From Haemaphysalis longicornis (taxonomy: Eukaryota; Arthropoda; Arachnida; Ixodida; Ixodidae), in contig JABSTR010000949.1 of the NCBI GenBank assembly GCA_013339765.2, forward strand, positions 62,001-126,000: DNA of 64,000 bases. Direction: 5' to 3'. Shown piece after piece: positions 34,456 through 44,446 of the stretch (position 1 is its first letter; every line of letters starts with the position of its first letter). The translations under genes and the position numbers were made by a program. The notes under the pieces were generated by a model, which saw only the letters and a program-made list of their open reading frames with translations, had not been told where the DNA came from and searched no databases.

Positions 34456-34675
34456 AAAATAGTTTATTCACTCTATTTTAGTTTTACATTCTAAATTCTA
34501 CACGAATTTTAACACAAATTTCCACATTTTGCAAATTTTATTAGTCATTCCTTCCAGCATTAGTCATTTTCTGTCCAAGACAACAATGGCAACGCTGATT
34601 TTACTCACGTGGGACACTTTAAGCTTTCGGCTTTAAATAAAAGCCTTAGAAACGCTCGGAATAATTGTCACGGTT

Positions 34676-34914
34676 TTCATTGATTACAGAGTTTAACCTG
34701 CCGACGCAACGCCGGCGATGAGGCGCGCCGTACTGGAGGGCTCCGTTTTAATTTTGACCACCTGGGGATCTTTAACGTGCGCCGAAATCTCGAACACACG
34801 GGCGTTTTTGCTTTTTCCCTCCATCAGAGAAGCGGCCGCCGCAGCCGGGAATCGCACCCGCGTCCTCGAGCTCAGCAGCGCAACGCCTTAGCCACTGAGG
34901 CACCGAGGCCCCTT
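34676..34914 (-). mobile_element. tRNA-derived SINE (Ruka-like), near full length
   Basis: Minus-strand copy containing tail, body (GACCACCTGGGGATCTTTAA, then GAACACACGGGCGTTTTTGC) and head: the B-box complement is decayed to GGGAATCGCACCC, while the A-box complement GCCTTAGCCACTGAGGCACC is kept. A 13-bp direct repeat with one mismatch (AATTGTCACGGTT 34663-34675; AATTGTCATGGTT 34915-34927) flanks it, so it inserted as one unit and is older than the 9642 copy. Confidence 0.9.
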
Positions 34915-34965
34915 AATTGTCATGGTTAAGAGATGTGCCGGCAGAAGACATGAATGTAATCTGGA

Positions 34966-35082
<117 letters not shown>

Positions 35083-35853
35083 GTACCGGTAGGTTGATTG
35101 GTGATGAAAGTTTCATTGCGCTGAGCGGTTTTGACTGAGTGGTTTCTGAATCAAAGCCTACGGAAGCGCCCATTCATTTCCGCTATGTTTTTCAAGCCAG
35201 ACGACAAAATTTCTACGCCACAAACTGTCCCACAACACATTTGCATTTTTGCCTGAAAGCGGAAGTTCGCAAACATTGAAAGGCGCTTGGCTTAGCCTCC
35301 CTGGAAGCGCTGCTTTCTGTTGTTGTTGGGAGAAAGGTCCGGGGCGTGGTAGTGTATCGCCTGGCGCAAAAGCAAGCGCTGTGTGTAAAATTCTTCAGGA
35401 TCCATAACCTGATATTATTTCGCACTGAATTTTCCTGTACTGCCTTCGCAGGCTCTCCTCCTCGCGTAAAGATGGCGACGGAGGCAGCAGCAGCGAGCTC
35501 CACCCAGGCAGAAAGAACGCGGGGCCCGGAACACACACCGTTGCGCGGAAGGCCCCGGAGAGCCGGAATAAATTTCTCCATGGAACGCGCCATTGGCGTT
35601 CGGGCTGAGCGCGCTTCCGTTAAGAGGTTGGCATCATCTGGCCCTCGGCTCCTCTGAGCCCTTCGAGCCTCCGGAGCCCCGTCGGCGCACCTGCGTCCAC
35701 TTCCCGCCGGAAGAGAGAGGGGGCCGGAAACCGAGCCGAGACAAAAGGAAAGGTGTGTTAACGCAGTGCGCCAAATATTCGCTTCGCTCGCCCTTACAAA
35801 CTGTCTTGGGTTTTCCAGCTGCAGATTAGCATTGTGCTGCGCGATCTTTTGCG
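35083..35853. other. CpG-rich segment, possible first exon
   Basis: 35440-35720 is GC- and CpG-rich. An ATG at 35472 in the context AAGATGGCGACG opens a 62-codon frame starting MATEAAAASSTQ (to about 35657). A 219-codon minus-strand frame overlaps it (35213-35872). Neither has a recognised domain. The plus-strand start context and the Ala/Ser-rich start are typical of many first exons, but also of GC-rich chance frames. No splice donor with a good consensus is evident, so no gene is called. Confidence 0.25.
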
Positions 35854-36311
35854 TTTTGAAGGCACACTGCAACGCTTACGATAAACGCCTTCACAGTTTC
35901 CTTCGCGCCTGGAAGCACTGCAAAGCTATACTTATCGCCAGTACGGAGCGTCACTGCGTGGTTTTCTCAATGCAGCACATACGTATTCCGTTTGGGCTTC
36001 GCTTTTGTGGTTTTATTTTTAAAGTGGCTATCGAATGCGTTCATTGCTGAAAGTGAAGGAAAGCCGACCAATAGCCTCTACACCACTGCAATCACGTCAT
36101 TCGAGCGGTCGAAGAACGCCAAGACCGGGAAAGAGAGAAAAATATTTTGAGCATGTTTCTAAGTTTCGCGATATGGGCATTGAGCAGTAATTTTTGGCTC
36201 AGGTACTTTGCAACTCCATAATTTAAGTACTGGATGTGTTGGTTTACTACGCTCTGCAAGCATTTAGAGTTCGAAAAAAAAGTTGGGAAAAGTGTTGCAG
36301 GGTCCCTTTAA
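35854..36311 (-). mobile_element. MITE, TAAAGGGAC-type terminal repeats, copy 2
   Basis: Inverted 458-bp partner of 10345-10812. The right end reads GTGTTGCAGGGTCCCTTTAA and the left end TTTTGAAGGCACACTGCAAC, which together give the terminal inverted repeats. The shared interior includes CTCTACACCACTGCAATCACG and CCAAGACCGGGAAAGAGAG. There is no coding capacity. Divergence from copy 1 is considerable by eye, so both are old. Confidence 0.78.
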
Positions 36312-36618
36312 GAGCCGCTGAAGACGGAGACCAACGTTTGGCCCGAACCGCGCACCTTTTTAGCCTACGAGGTTCGGGTTCAGAGATGTGAAGCCGGAGC
36401 TCTCCAGTGCAAGAACTTCTTGCAGGATTTAGCACTACGAAAGAGTCACGATGGATGAAAGTTAGGATAGAGATGGTGATGAAGCGGTGAACGTTAACTA
36501 ATCGCACCCTTCAATGGTTGGCTGCGCCGCATAGGAGCACTAACCTGTATTCTTTTCTTTGGGTAATATCGGAAGTTGCAGGCTCCAACAGGTAAGCAGA
36601 AAATATTAGTCATAACAG
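36312..36618. other. unassigned DNA
   Basis: No gene recognised. Confidence 0.35.
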
Positions 36619-36633
36619 TTGCAAATGTATTAG

Positions 36634-36822
36634 CTGCAAATGTCATTATCATCATCATCATCATCATCGCCAGCCTATCTACGCCCACTGCAGGGCAAAG
36701 GCATCTCCCATTAATCTCCAATTACCCCGGTCCTGTGCTAACTGCGACCAATTCATCCCTGCAAACTTCTTGATCTCATCTGCTCATCTAACTTTCTGCC
36801 GCCCCCTGCAACGCTTGCCTTC
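36634..36822 (-). mobile_element. 5'-truncated RTE-like LINE with 15-bp target duplication
   Basis: The minus-strand translation (from about 36815) carries the C-terminal RT motif: AD.IKKFAGMNWSQLAQDRGN, then WRLMGDAFALQWA. A GAT/ATG repeat tail follows at 36643-36668. A perfect 15-bp direct repeat, TTGCAAATGTATTAG (36619-36633 and 36823-36837), flanks it. This is a textbook 5'-truncated insertion by target-primed reverse transcription. Only the last 45 or so residues of the protein remain. Confidence 0.88.
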
Positions 36823-36837
36823 TTGCAAATGTATTAG

Positions 36838-37084
36838 GGGGTAAACCTACGAATGAATTAGGCACCATTGTTTTTGTAGTAAAATATGTGCTCGCCTACG
36901 TGGCTTGTAGCCGTGTGTTTCCTACTATAGAATTCAAAACCACTTTTTGTATTTCATAACACACTTTCTCTCCTCTTCTGAACTTGAGGTACAAGGAGCG
37001 GCTTTCAGTCAGCCCAATTACATGTACACCGAGGTAACTCATTGTCCAACATTTCCCCATGAAGTACCGGAAAAAAAAAATCAT
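36838..37084. other. unassigned DNA
   Basis: No gene recognised. Confidence 0.35.
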
Positions 37085-37385
37085 GCAGCCCTCCGTCCAA
37101 CGACGACGACGGTGACGATGATTTATTTTGCCCAAAACTGCGTGAGAGGAGGAAGGGGAAGTGGGAGCCTTCCTGAATTCCTCCCCCTCAGATGGCGGCC
37201 TGCAGCCCTTGGGCGCGGGCGGCAACTTCGGCCAGTTGGACGACTTTGACCTGTGTTTCGGGGCCGGAGCTAAGCAAGCATGCAGGTCTCCCACTGCTCC
37301 GCACTGGTAACTCGTAAGCATGCTCGCAGAGTTCGTGGCTGAGCATCGCAAGCCCAAATCGTGTGAGTGAGTGTGGCTCGCGGTG
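37085..37385 (-). pseudogene. I-type LINE C-terminus and 3' tail
   Basis: On the minus strand the translation reads ATLTHTIWACDA (the ATL.H.LW.C zinc-knuckle-like motif), then SAEQWETCM, then LSSGPETQVKVVQLAEVAAR and AQGLQAAI before the stop. This is the terminal domain of I-type LINEs, as in the fragments at 46895, 47576 and 48747. The 3' UTR ends AAAATAAATCATCGTCACCG with CGT repeats. At least one frameshift separates the parts. Everything upstream of the terminal domain is missing. Confidence 0.75.
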
Positions 37386-37544
37386 GAACGGAAACTTTTA
37401 TCGTGATGGATTCTTGGGTTGGCCAGTCCCCCACCGCGAGTATGGGTTACTCTGACGGCACGCACCCCTCCGTAGGCCTAACGTTTTGGTTTGGGGTGTA
37501 CGGCGGAAATCGGTACTTCCTTGGCGTTCGCTTCGACCTTGTCG

Positions 37545-37615
37545 AAATGGAGTAATCAGGGAGACGCCGTTTCCATAACGCGAGGGTTCGATTCCGGCCA
37601 CGGTAAGCGTTGTTT
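37545..37615 (+). other. tRNA-like segment with B-box and T-run
   Basis: CGCGAGGGTTCGATTCCGGCC contains a canonical B-box (GGTTCGATTCC). It is preceded by GACGCCGTTTCCATAA, which resembles an anticodon arm, and followed by a T-run at 37612. The 5' half lacks a good A-box and no full cloverleaf can be drawn. It is probably the head of a tRNA-derived SINE or a tRNA relic. Confidence 0.4.
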
Positions 37616-37794
37616 TTTTCTTTCACTTCACCGGCGATCATTAATCATGAGAAAGTTGGCTTTCCTGCAGGGCGTATTAGCGTACAACGACATCAGTGAG
37701 GACACTGAAGCTTCGCTTTAAAAGGCATTAGGGCATTTCTAAAAGGCGCAGTGAGGGGTTTTTATGCAGAAATGCATTATAGTCGGGGGTTGTC

Positions 37795-38550
37795 GTGCGT
37801 CCCTTGGCCGGCGTGCGCAGCGCGTCTGATGATGATTGTGGCATGATGCCCCTAGGGATTGGCCAACCAAACAATCCATCACGAGATAGCTTCGCGTTCA
37901 ACCACCATCGTCATCTTCCCGTAGGGGAACCGCTGAAGAAGAAGAAGAAGAAGAAGACAAAGCTGCGAAGAGGAGGGCTGCGTGAGTTTTGGCTACCGTT
38001 ATCCTCCTCGGCCGGCGCATCTTTCGATCTGAACCCGGTCGAAGAGCGGCTCATCGCGCCTCGACTCCCCTTCATGAGCATCAGGCGGCTGACGCGAGGC
38101 AACGGGCAGTTTGGAATCAAGGGACAGGCGGTGAACGTCCCCATCGACGTATCGAAGGTTGTGCGGTGCCTTCCTCGCATGGTACCCGAGGACGTTGCGT
38201 TCGACGTTCACATCAAGCGGAGGCTGATCAGTCCGGCAACGTACAAGCGCGGGTTGGTGAAGCGCGGCAACATCCTGGCTTGGCTCAAGCACCTGGAACA
38301 CACCCCGCTGTATCGCGCCATCGACGTTCGGGTCGATTGGAGTCGGCTCGATCACTTCGATGACGGCGGCGAACGAGAGGAACCGCAGGAAGACGACGTC
38401 GATGATGCTGACGGTGAGTTCGAAACGATTCCCGACGACTTTGACGTGAACGATCCTCTGCAGTTGGCGGTTGCGCTCAACGCGGTCTCGAAGACGCTTC
38501 TCTATAACGAAGCGGAAATGACGGGTGTGGGAAAAGAAAAAAATAAATGA
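37795..38550 (+). CDS. Helitron-associated protein fragment (DUF6570-like), open frame
   Basis: A 251-codon frame without stops. Residues 1-70 are low-complexity or repeat-derived, with a Lys run at about 48-55. From residue 78 (DLNPVEERLIAPRLPFMSIR) through about residue 185 it matches my recollection of the region found next to helicase-like domains in Helitron proteins: NP.EE.L...R.PFM.IR.L.RG...I.G..VNVP.D, later LKRRL-like IKRRLISPATYKRG, then NILAWLKHLEHTPLYR and VRVDWSRLD. An acidic tail follows (residues 192-225). Rep and helicase domains are absent nearby, so this is a fragment, but the frame has survived. The natural start is unknown; the ATG at 37795 only opens the frame. A second relic lies at 11568. 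Confidence 0.55.
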   Translation: MRPLAGVRSASDDDCGMMPLGIGQPNNPSRDSFAFNHHRHLPVGEPLKKKKKKKTKLRRGGLREFWLPLSSSAGASFDLNPVEERLIAPRLPFMSIRRLTRGNGQFGIKGQAVNVPIDVSKVVRCLPRMVPEDVAFDVHIKRRLISPATYKRGLVKRGNILAWLKHLEHTPLYRAIDVRVDWSRLDHFDDGGEREEPQEDDVDDADGEFETIPDDFDVNDPLQLAVALNAVSKTLLYNEAEMTGVGKEKNK

Positions 38551-38829
38551 TTACGCTCACACTCTCGCCTCTCTCTTCGCCATTAATCGCATCACACTCA
38601 TCGGTGCACCCAATGCATTTCTGCATCCTCACAATCCCCCTCGGGGAGGTGCGGGGGAATTTTTTTTAAACCGCTACAACTATAGTTGCACTATTGTGAT
38701 GAAATAAAATGCGCTAACAAATGACAGGACGAATAGAAGGAGGTGCAGAAGAGAATACATCAAAAATGCAAAAAAGTATGCATCAGCCAGACCTGCAGAC
38801 GTATAAACGATAGGCTTAGGGAACATGGG
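38551..38829. other. unassigned DNA downstream of Helitron frame
   Basis: AATGCATTTCTGCAT at 38612-38626 is the exact reverse complement of 37764-37778, so short inverted repeats bracket the Helitron-associated frame. CCCCCTCGGGGAGGTGCGGGGG at 38637 can also fold. Neither is enough to define element ends. Confidence 0.35.
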
Positions 38830-39050
38830 AACAAACAAACAAACGAACATTTATTAAAAGGGATGGCTCAAGGCCACATGGGGAAGAGGAGGGAGGGGAG
38901 ATGAAGGCCTCAATAGTGTCCCAACATGGAGGAGTCCAGAACGAACCGCCAAAGTGCGGATAAAGTCTCTTTGGTGCGGCCCTTCGGGCGGATCCAGTCC
39001 TCTTAAGCGAGTACCCAGGCAGGCCGATGTGTCTCACGTGGCCCTACGAG
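38830..39050 (-). mobile_element. LINE 3' end with TTTG tail
   Basis: On the minus strand it ends CCTTTTAATAAATGTTCG followed by TTTG repeats (38830-38852), a simple-repeat tail. The rest is untranslated-type sequence with no coding motif. At 39040-39098 a segment of about 30 bp with GGCCCTACGAGAC and GAATAACGTCA is tandemly duplicated. Confidence 0.5.
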
Positions 39051-39449
39051 ACCTATGAATAACGTCATGGGCCCTACGAGACATGGGAATAACGTCAGTA
39101 ATTCTAGTAATGGGTATACACTGCCATGCTTGAAAATGTTTTCCCATTTTGAACAAAATCGACGTGCTCGCCAGGAGCCGTGGCTCGCTCACTCCAAAAT
39201 ATACTTGAGGACCGGGAAATTTCACGTGCGGGGGATGAATGTATAAGCGTTGCTTCGATCTCCCTTCTAAAGAAATTGCATTTCTCGATGGCGATTAAAC
39301 GGTCTGCGGCTGCTTGCGTGTACAGCTTAACAGCGGAGCTGTTTAGGCCGAGCGATATCGTCCCGAAAACCTCTAAGTGTGAGGGAAAGTGACGAGGACG
39401 CAAGGCGCCCACGAGCTGGTGTTGGGAGTGCTTGCCTCATGAAAAAAAT
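39051..39449. other. unassigned DNA
   Basis: No gene recognised. Confidence 0.35.
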
Positions 39450-39526
39450 GTGGTTAGGGAGGTCCCGGGAAGCAAACCGGAGACCTTTACGCCGTGAAAT
39501 CGGCGACCTAACCACTGGATTTTGGA
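39450..39526 (-). pseudogene. tRNA-Glu-like pseudogene or SINE head
   Basis: On the minus strand AGTGGTTAGGTCGCCGATTT, then CACGGCGTAAAGG, then TCTCCGGTTTGCTTCCCGGG resembles tRNA-Glu: an A-box-like AGTGGTTAGG, an anticodon arm CGCCGATTTCACGGCG that places TTC, and a B-box decayed to GGTTTGCTTCC. The flanks do not form an acceptor stem. It is a relic. Confidence 0.5.
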
Positions 39527-39773
39527 GTTCCTGTCAACTTTTGAAAAAGGGGGTTCAAATTAAATTAGGTCAAACGGTAGTATTAATACGTAAAAATAGG
39601 ATACTTGTTGAACATTACTTAAGGAAAGACACATAGCTGACTGTAGGTCTTCCCGTGGCGTGCAACGGTTAGCAAACGTATCTCGAGCAAAAACCTGGGT
39701 GGAGCCGATAAGAACTGCTTAATATCACTTTGGCATAATCCAGGGGACCAAAAAAAAAAAAAGAAAAGAAATC

Positions 39774-40012
39774 GGCGCAGCTTGTACTAGTGGTGCAAGG
39801 TCGACCCTGAGTAACTTATTGCGGTTTTGTTAAGTTTGCGAGGTTTTGCTAAGCTTTTCTCAGTTTTGTTAGGTTTTGCGATGTTCTTCATTAGGCTAGG
39901 GTAGGTGTTAAGGGGTGAGGCCAAGTTTAGCCGAATCCCAAGGGGGAAGAAGCTAGGTCGATCCCCAGCTGCGCTGTTTCTCCAGCCTTGCATCACTAGT
40001 ACAAGCTGCGCC
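39774..40012. mobile_element. MITE with 27-bp terminal inverted repeats
   Basis: The left end (39774-39800, GGCGCAGCTTGTACTAGTGG...) and right end (39986-40012, ...CATCACTAGTACAAGCTGCG, then CC) match as inverted repeats at 26 of 27 positions. Outside them lie an A-run on the left and a T-run on the right, so the symmetry continues into homopolymers. The interior holds TTTTGTTAGGTTTTGC-type repeats (39825-39870). No coding capacity. Length 239 bp. Confidence 0.82.
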
Positions 40013-43000
40013 ATTTTTTTTTTTTCCTTTTAGTAGTCCACGAAAGACAACCATGATTAAAATGGTATAGTAGGGGTGCGTACGCATATTGTCCTTGTAC
40101 TCACACTCCAGCAGGCGTGAAAGCCGGCTTCACTGTTATAATACCCTGTCTGCAGTGGTGCACCCTTTACAGGCAGCGCAGTTTGTTTTCCTGTTTTTTT
40201 TTTTTTTTTTGCCAACGACATCGGACCAAGCTCAAGCTTCAGCAGCTCCGCTGTTAAAATTGTGTTATAATGACCCAGCTGTTAGCATATCGGGAAAACG
40301 ATTCCTAGGTCCAGTGAGCTCTCTTCTAACCATGCAAAGCAAGAATGAACGAACGATGGACGCATACTGCGGACTTAAAACTCGGAGGTGCCCGTGTCAG
40401 AGCACATCAGTACGTTTGTCGAAAGGTGTAAAGTGAAACGGCTTTTTTTGCTAGCCCTGGGGCGGGGGGGGGGGGGGACGGAGCGGAAGTCAGGAACACG
40501 GTTACACAGACCCCCTCTGCCCACAAACGGCCACCCCGCACCCTGAAAGACGCGCCCCCAGGGAGGCGGCTCCCAAACACGGGTCGTAATTTCTTAGAAG
40601 ACAAAACAAGGTCTCTGTTGGAGGAAGCAGTGGAAAACTATAAAAAAAAAGCGAGGGCTTCGCGGCAATTGCACAAGCCTGAGCAACGTGGAGGCCTGTG
40701 TACATTCGTAGTCACATTTGCGCATTGTGCCGTCATCAATCAAAGGCGAACGTTCCGGATTTGTGAGCTCGTTTACCGGGGACAATGGCCGCACTTAAGC
40801 CGGCCGAAGCCTCAGCAGCAAGCTTGCATACGCGTATGCAAAACACGCGCGTTGCTGCGAGCTACCCTGATTGCGGGAAGTGTGCGCAGGGTAGCTTTCT
40901 TTTATGTTTGTAATTTACCGGCCCCTGCTGATAAAGAGAAAACTACTCGGGTGATATATCTCCCGTAGCACGCTGTACAGCCGCCGTACACGTCTTCTAC
41001 TTGGTAAACACAATTTGTCGTTGCTTTCAGTTGGGCACTTCAGGTGCACTTTCGCAATTATCTCTTTCTTGCGACTGCGGCGACGCCGAGCGGCGCGGCT
41101 GCTTTGAGTCCGATTAGCCCTGTCACCTGCGCTCCGGTGAGAGACGCGGCGGCACTTGTCCCGAGCTGCCCGCGTTCGCGCATTCCTTCTCGCTACGGAG
41201 ACGCGGCGCTCTCGACACCGTGCGGCCGTACGAGGCAAGAGCTAATTTGAACGCCGTCGCGGTCTCCCCCACCCGCGCAAACCTGGTCGTGGAAGAATGT
41301 CAAATCGAGAACAGGACTAAGAAGAAGAACAGAGAGGGAGAGACGCACTAGACAAAAGTAGGCGAGGAGCCGTGTGACAACATTCCCGCTGCGCCGGCTG
41401 TGTTCGGTAGCGGAGGAAAGAGAGACGCCGCGACAGGCCCGCGCGATTAAGGCCGCTGGCGCTCGTCCAAGGGCAGTTCTTCTCCCCTCAAGCAATCCGC
41501 AACCGCAGTACTGACCGTACTAGCAGCGTTGTTTTGGGGTTCTCGAGGAATCGCAAAACAATACCCATTAAAACGATAAGACGAACGGCGCCTAACGCAC
41601 CACGCGGCCATTTTTGTGCCCTGAGGGGTGTGTTGCGTGATGCGCTGAGACAAGACTCCGCTGCGGGAAGCCGCGCGCCGCCGCCCGCGGTGCGTGATGA
41701 TAATAATGCGGCGCGTGTATTTGCTCGCGCCTCCGTTCCGCCTGCGCTCTTTCTGCCGCTGCCGGCTCCAAATCGGCCACTCGGTATTCTCGTCTCGTTC
41801 TTCACGCCGCGACCACCACCGCTGCCGACATGCAGGAAGCGCGTTTCCAGGAGCGTATAAATAATAAGGAGCGCACCGCTTCCCTGTGGGAAGCCGAGCG
41901 CGCGCCTTCTGGCCTGCGGCGAGTGTGGCGGGTTTGGCACGGTTTCTATTCTTTCGCGGCTTCTGCCGCCTTTATCGCGGGTACGGAAAGAAACGTGCGA
42001 GGTGTCTTGCCGTTTAAACAAAGTGATTTTTGCGATGCTCGCTGACGACTTAATGAGTCTGCAGCTTGGCGCTTGTGGAGTAGCGAGCCACGGAAACAGA
42101 TTGACGAGTTTCTCGAGCCACTCGGTAAATAAAGTGACCTTTAAGAACTTACACGCAGAGCTGTTAAAAAGTCACTTTATTACGCTTTATAACGCCGCCC
42201 ACTTGCACTTATTACAGTGTATAACACCGTCCAGCACTACCAGAAAAAATACCAAGCACTAATACCCCGCGCCCGGAGTCGTCCAGGCTTACGCCACGTG
42301 AGGAGCTCAAAAAATACCACGAAAGAAGTATCGCGTGCACGTGAGCGGGAGCCTTGTGAGGAGCTCCTGGCGTCGGCCAGCTCGATCTTCGAGAGCACTC
42401 TTCCCAGCGTTCGTGGCGTGATCATTCGCGTGCTGTTCTCCTGGCCAGTCCACGTGCGTCCTCGTCTGAAATACGGAGCACAGACGCCGAGCTCGCGAAG
42501 CCTGTTGCCTCGGCTTCTGGCGCGTGCTAACGCGGTCCACTTGGGGAGAAATGTGAAAAGCTGCGGACAAAACGATTCGGGCCTGTCAGTCATGGAGAAC
42601 TTTCAGGGGCAAGTTCAGAAATCCATGTTTTCTTTTTTTAAAGGAAAATACTGCTACAGAATACGCATTATAGGCGGAAAGCGTTACTGGGCTGCAAAAG
42701 AAGAAACTTTGTTAGGTGAGTTTGTGCATTTATGACAGAAACACGGCCTTTGAGCAACCAAAGAAGGCGCCCTAGAATGGAAATCAGCTGAACGTGCTTT
42801 CGAAGAAGCGACACCAACAAAGCTGGCTGGGTTCGACGAGATATGCTTCGCACGCAAGAAAGCCCACTCTGTGACAATACCAGGACCTAACGTTTTCAGG
42901 GTATACTTGTACCAAAACGACTTATAATGTGTTTTTAATCCAACGCCTTATATGCGTGACGCGTTGTTTGTAGCACCCGACTTTCAAATTTTCCCGCGTG

Positions 43001-43099
43001 TGTGCGGCGACACTTTCGGCGCCGATTTCAAAAAGAAAGTACACACGACCTGCCAGATGCAGATGACCTGCCATCTTCAATTGCAACCCTCGCTTTTAA
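40013..43099. other. unassigned DNA, GC-rich centre
   Basis: No gene recognised over 3 kb. 40148-40175 is a small piece of repeat family A (GGTGCACCCTTTACAGGCAG). A G-run sits at 40460-40478. 41050-42000 is GC- and CpG-rich, with frames up to 177 codons on the minus strand (41488-42021) and one beginning MAAWCVRRRSSY in a fair start context at about 41611. TATAAATAATA occurs at 41858. 42217-42735 is a 172-codon plus-strand frame. None has a recognised domain; a host exon is possible but unsupported. Confidence 0.3.
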
Positions 43100-43359
43100 A
43101 ACCGCTGTCGAGAATTTATATCGACCTCGATTGTTGTATTTTTGAATACTGTATAATATTGTATAATATTGTGGTACTTTGTCTGGCGTGTTTTCGTTTT
43201 TTTCTTTGATTTTTGTATGTATTGCTGCCATTGTATGTCCGATTTTTCATGTATTTAAGAGTTTTTTGTTAAGATATTTAAGCTAAGAACCACTCTCTTC
43301 TGTAACGCCCTACGAGCCCTGAAGGTGTTGAAATAAATAAATAAATAAATAAATAAATA
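43100..43359 (+). mobile_element. LINE 3' UTR (CR1/L2-like) with AAAT tail
   Basis: A T-rich 3' UTR ends CTGTAACGCCCTACGAGCCC, then TGAAGGTGTTG, then AAATAAAT repeats (43331-43359). This ending, a GCCC...GAAGG phrase before AATAAATAAAT, is typical of CR1/L2-like LINEs in arthropods. No coding part is preserved, so the clade assignment is tentative. Confidence 0.55.
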
Positions 43360-43660
43360 CCACATCCCACCAGAACTCGGGATCCAGACTCGAGGCGCTG
43401 TTATGAAAGTACAGTGGCGGTGCTTCATAAGCCACGTGTCTCTCAGCTGGTCCGAAGACAAAGAGCGAAAGAATGGTTCATTTTGAATATAACATCTGTT
43501 TCTGGAGCAGCAGCAGCAAGAATTACATTGGGACTTAAGCGCACTTTCTGCTGCAGTCAATACTAGTGTCCGACAATCGAACAGATATGCCAGTACCCCT
43601 GGATCGCTGGTGACTGGTACGTCGCTGTGTGAGGCATGAGTGCGAAGAACGTTTTGTAAT

Positions 43661-43732
43661 CTCACTCACTCACTCACTCACTCCTCACTCACTCACTCAC
43701 TCACTCACTCACTCACTCACTCACTCACTCAC
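43661..43732. repeat. CACT tetranucleotide microsatellite
   Basis: About 17 CTCA units with one CTC break at 43680-43684. The same unit forms the 3' tail of the LINE at 57290-59955. Confidence 0.93.
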
Positions 43733-44139
43733 ACTTTGTACAGAAGTTGTCAACCGTTCCCCTTCGCTTTACTTTCTTCCCTCTTTTACCACGACTGTGA
43801 GCCTTGGACAATGGCCCTTGTTGGGTTTATCTGTAAGGCTTGTAACGTTGAGCCATACGGCGCCTCAAGCATGCATCAAACTCACTGTAGGTAAAGATTC
43901 TGGCATCGGTTGACGAGGCTAGGGCTTACTAAGCGTCACGTGGAGGCCAACGTCACGCCAGCCCACACATGGCATCGCCAAGCATAGAAAACACTCAGCG
44001 GAAACGTCCTTTGCCACTCGTCTAATTGATCAGCAAGCTTAAATTATTCGCGTAGTCCTCAATGCCTGTAACACAAGTTTCCAAGTGGAACGCCGTACGT
44101 ATTCACTGGACCCTCCCTCCTTCAGTCGTCTATAAAGCC

Positions 44140-44215
44140 ATCGCAGCGTTGAAGATATGTGCTCACCTCGGACTCTGGAGGGTCTGGGTTCGATTGCCAT
44201 CCGCAAACAAATTGT
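44140..44215 (+). other. tRNA-like segment (SINE head candidate)
   Basis: GTGCTCACCTCGGACTCTGG followed by AGGGTCTGGGTTCGATTGCC has a B-box (GGTTCGATTGC) and a plausible anticodon region upstream, but no good A-box. Isolated copy; family unknown. Confidence 0.35.
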
Positions 44216-44331
44216 GCAATTTTCTGTTCAACAGAAATAACTTACGTTGACCGTTATTTGCCCCGTCGACCATTTAGAGTGAAATCTCTGTGCCATGAAC
44301 ACCAAATTTTGGAGCTGCCTAGTCATTTGTA

Positions 44332-44446
44332 GTGGATGTTTCTTGGGCGGTCTTCTTGAGGGTAAAATGCTATACACATCTATCTAGCAACAGCCTGCAT
44401 TTTAAACCGAATTTACCCTCAAGAAGACCGCCCGCAAATATCCACG
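44332..44446. repeat. long hairpin with perfect 22-bp stem
   Basis: 44345-44366 (GGGCGGTCTTCTTGAGGGTA and two more bases) is the exact reverse complement of 44412-44433. The pairing extends outward with mismatches (TGGAT.TTT..GGGCGG on each side) to about 44335 and 44444. A second 7-bp pair, AAAATGC/GCATTTT, lies in the loop (44364-44370, 44397-44403). An RNA from either strand would fold into a strong stem of roughly 30 bp. It could be a tiny MITE or a small-RNA precursor. Confidence 0.85.

Noticed and set aside
35213..35872. 219-codon minus-strand frame
   Set aside because: Composition is Arg/Ala/Ser/Pro-rich across a CpG-rich patch, with no recognisable domain and an overlapping frame on the other strand. 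It is more likely a GC-driven chance frame.
38551..38660. Helitron 3' terminus
   Set aside because: A GC hairpin (CCCCCTCGGGGAGG) is present, but no CTRR end follows at the expected distance.
41488..42021. 177-codon minus-strand frame in GC-rich DNA
   Set aside because: Same reasons: no motif, low-complexity Arg/Gly/Ala content, overlapping frames on both strands.
42217..42735. 172-codon plus-strand frame
   Set aside because: No recognised domain, no relation to neighbours and no splice or promoter evidence. It is mentioned in the region entry only.
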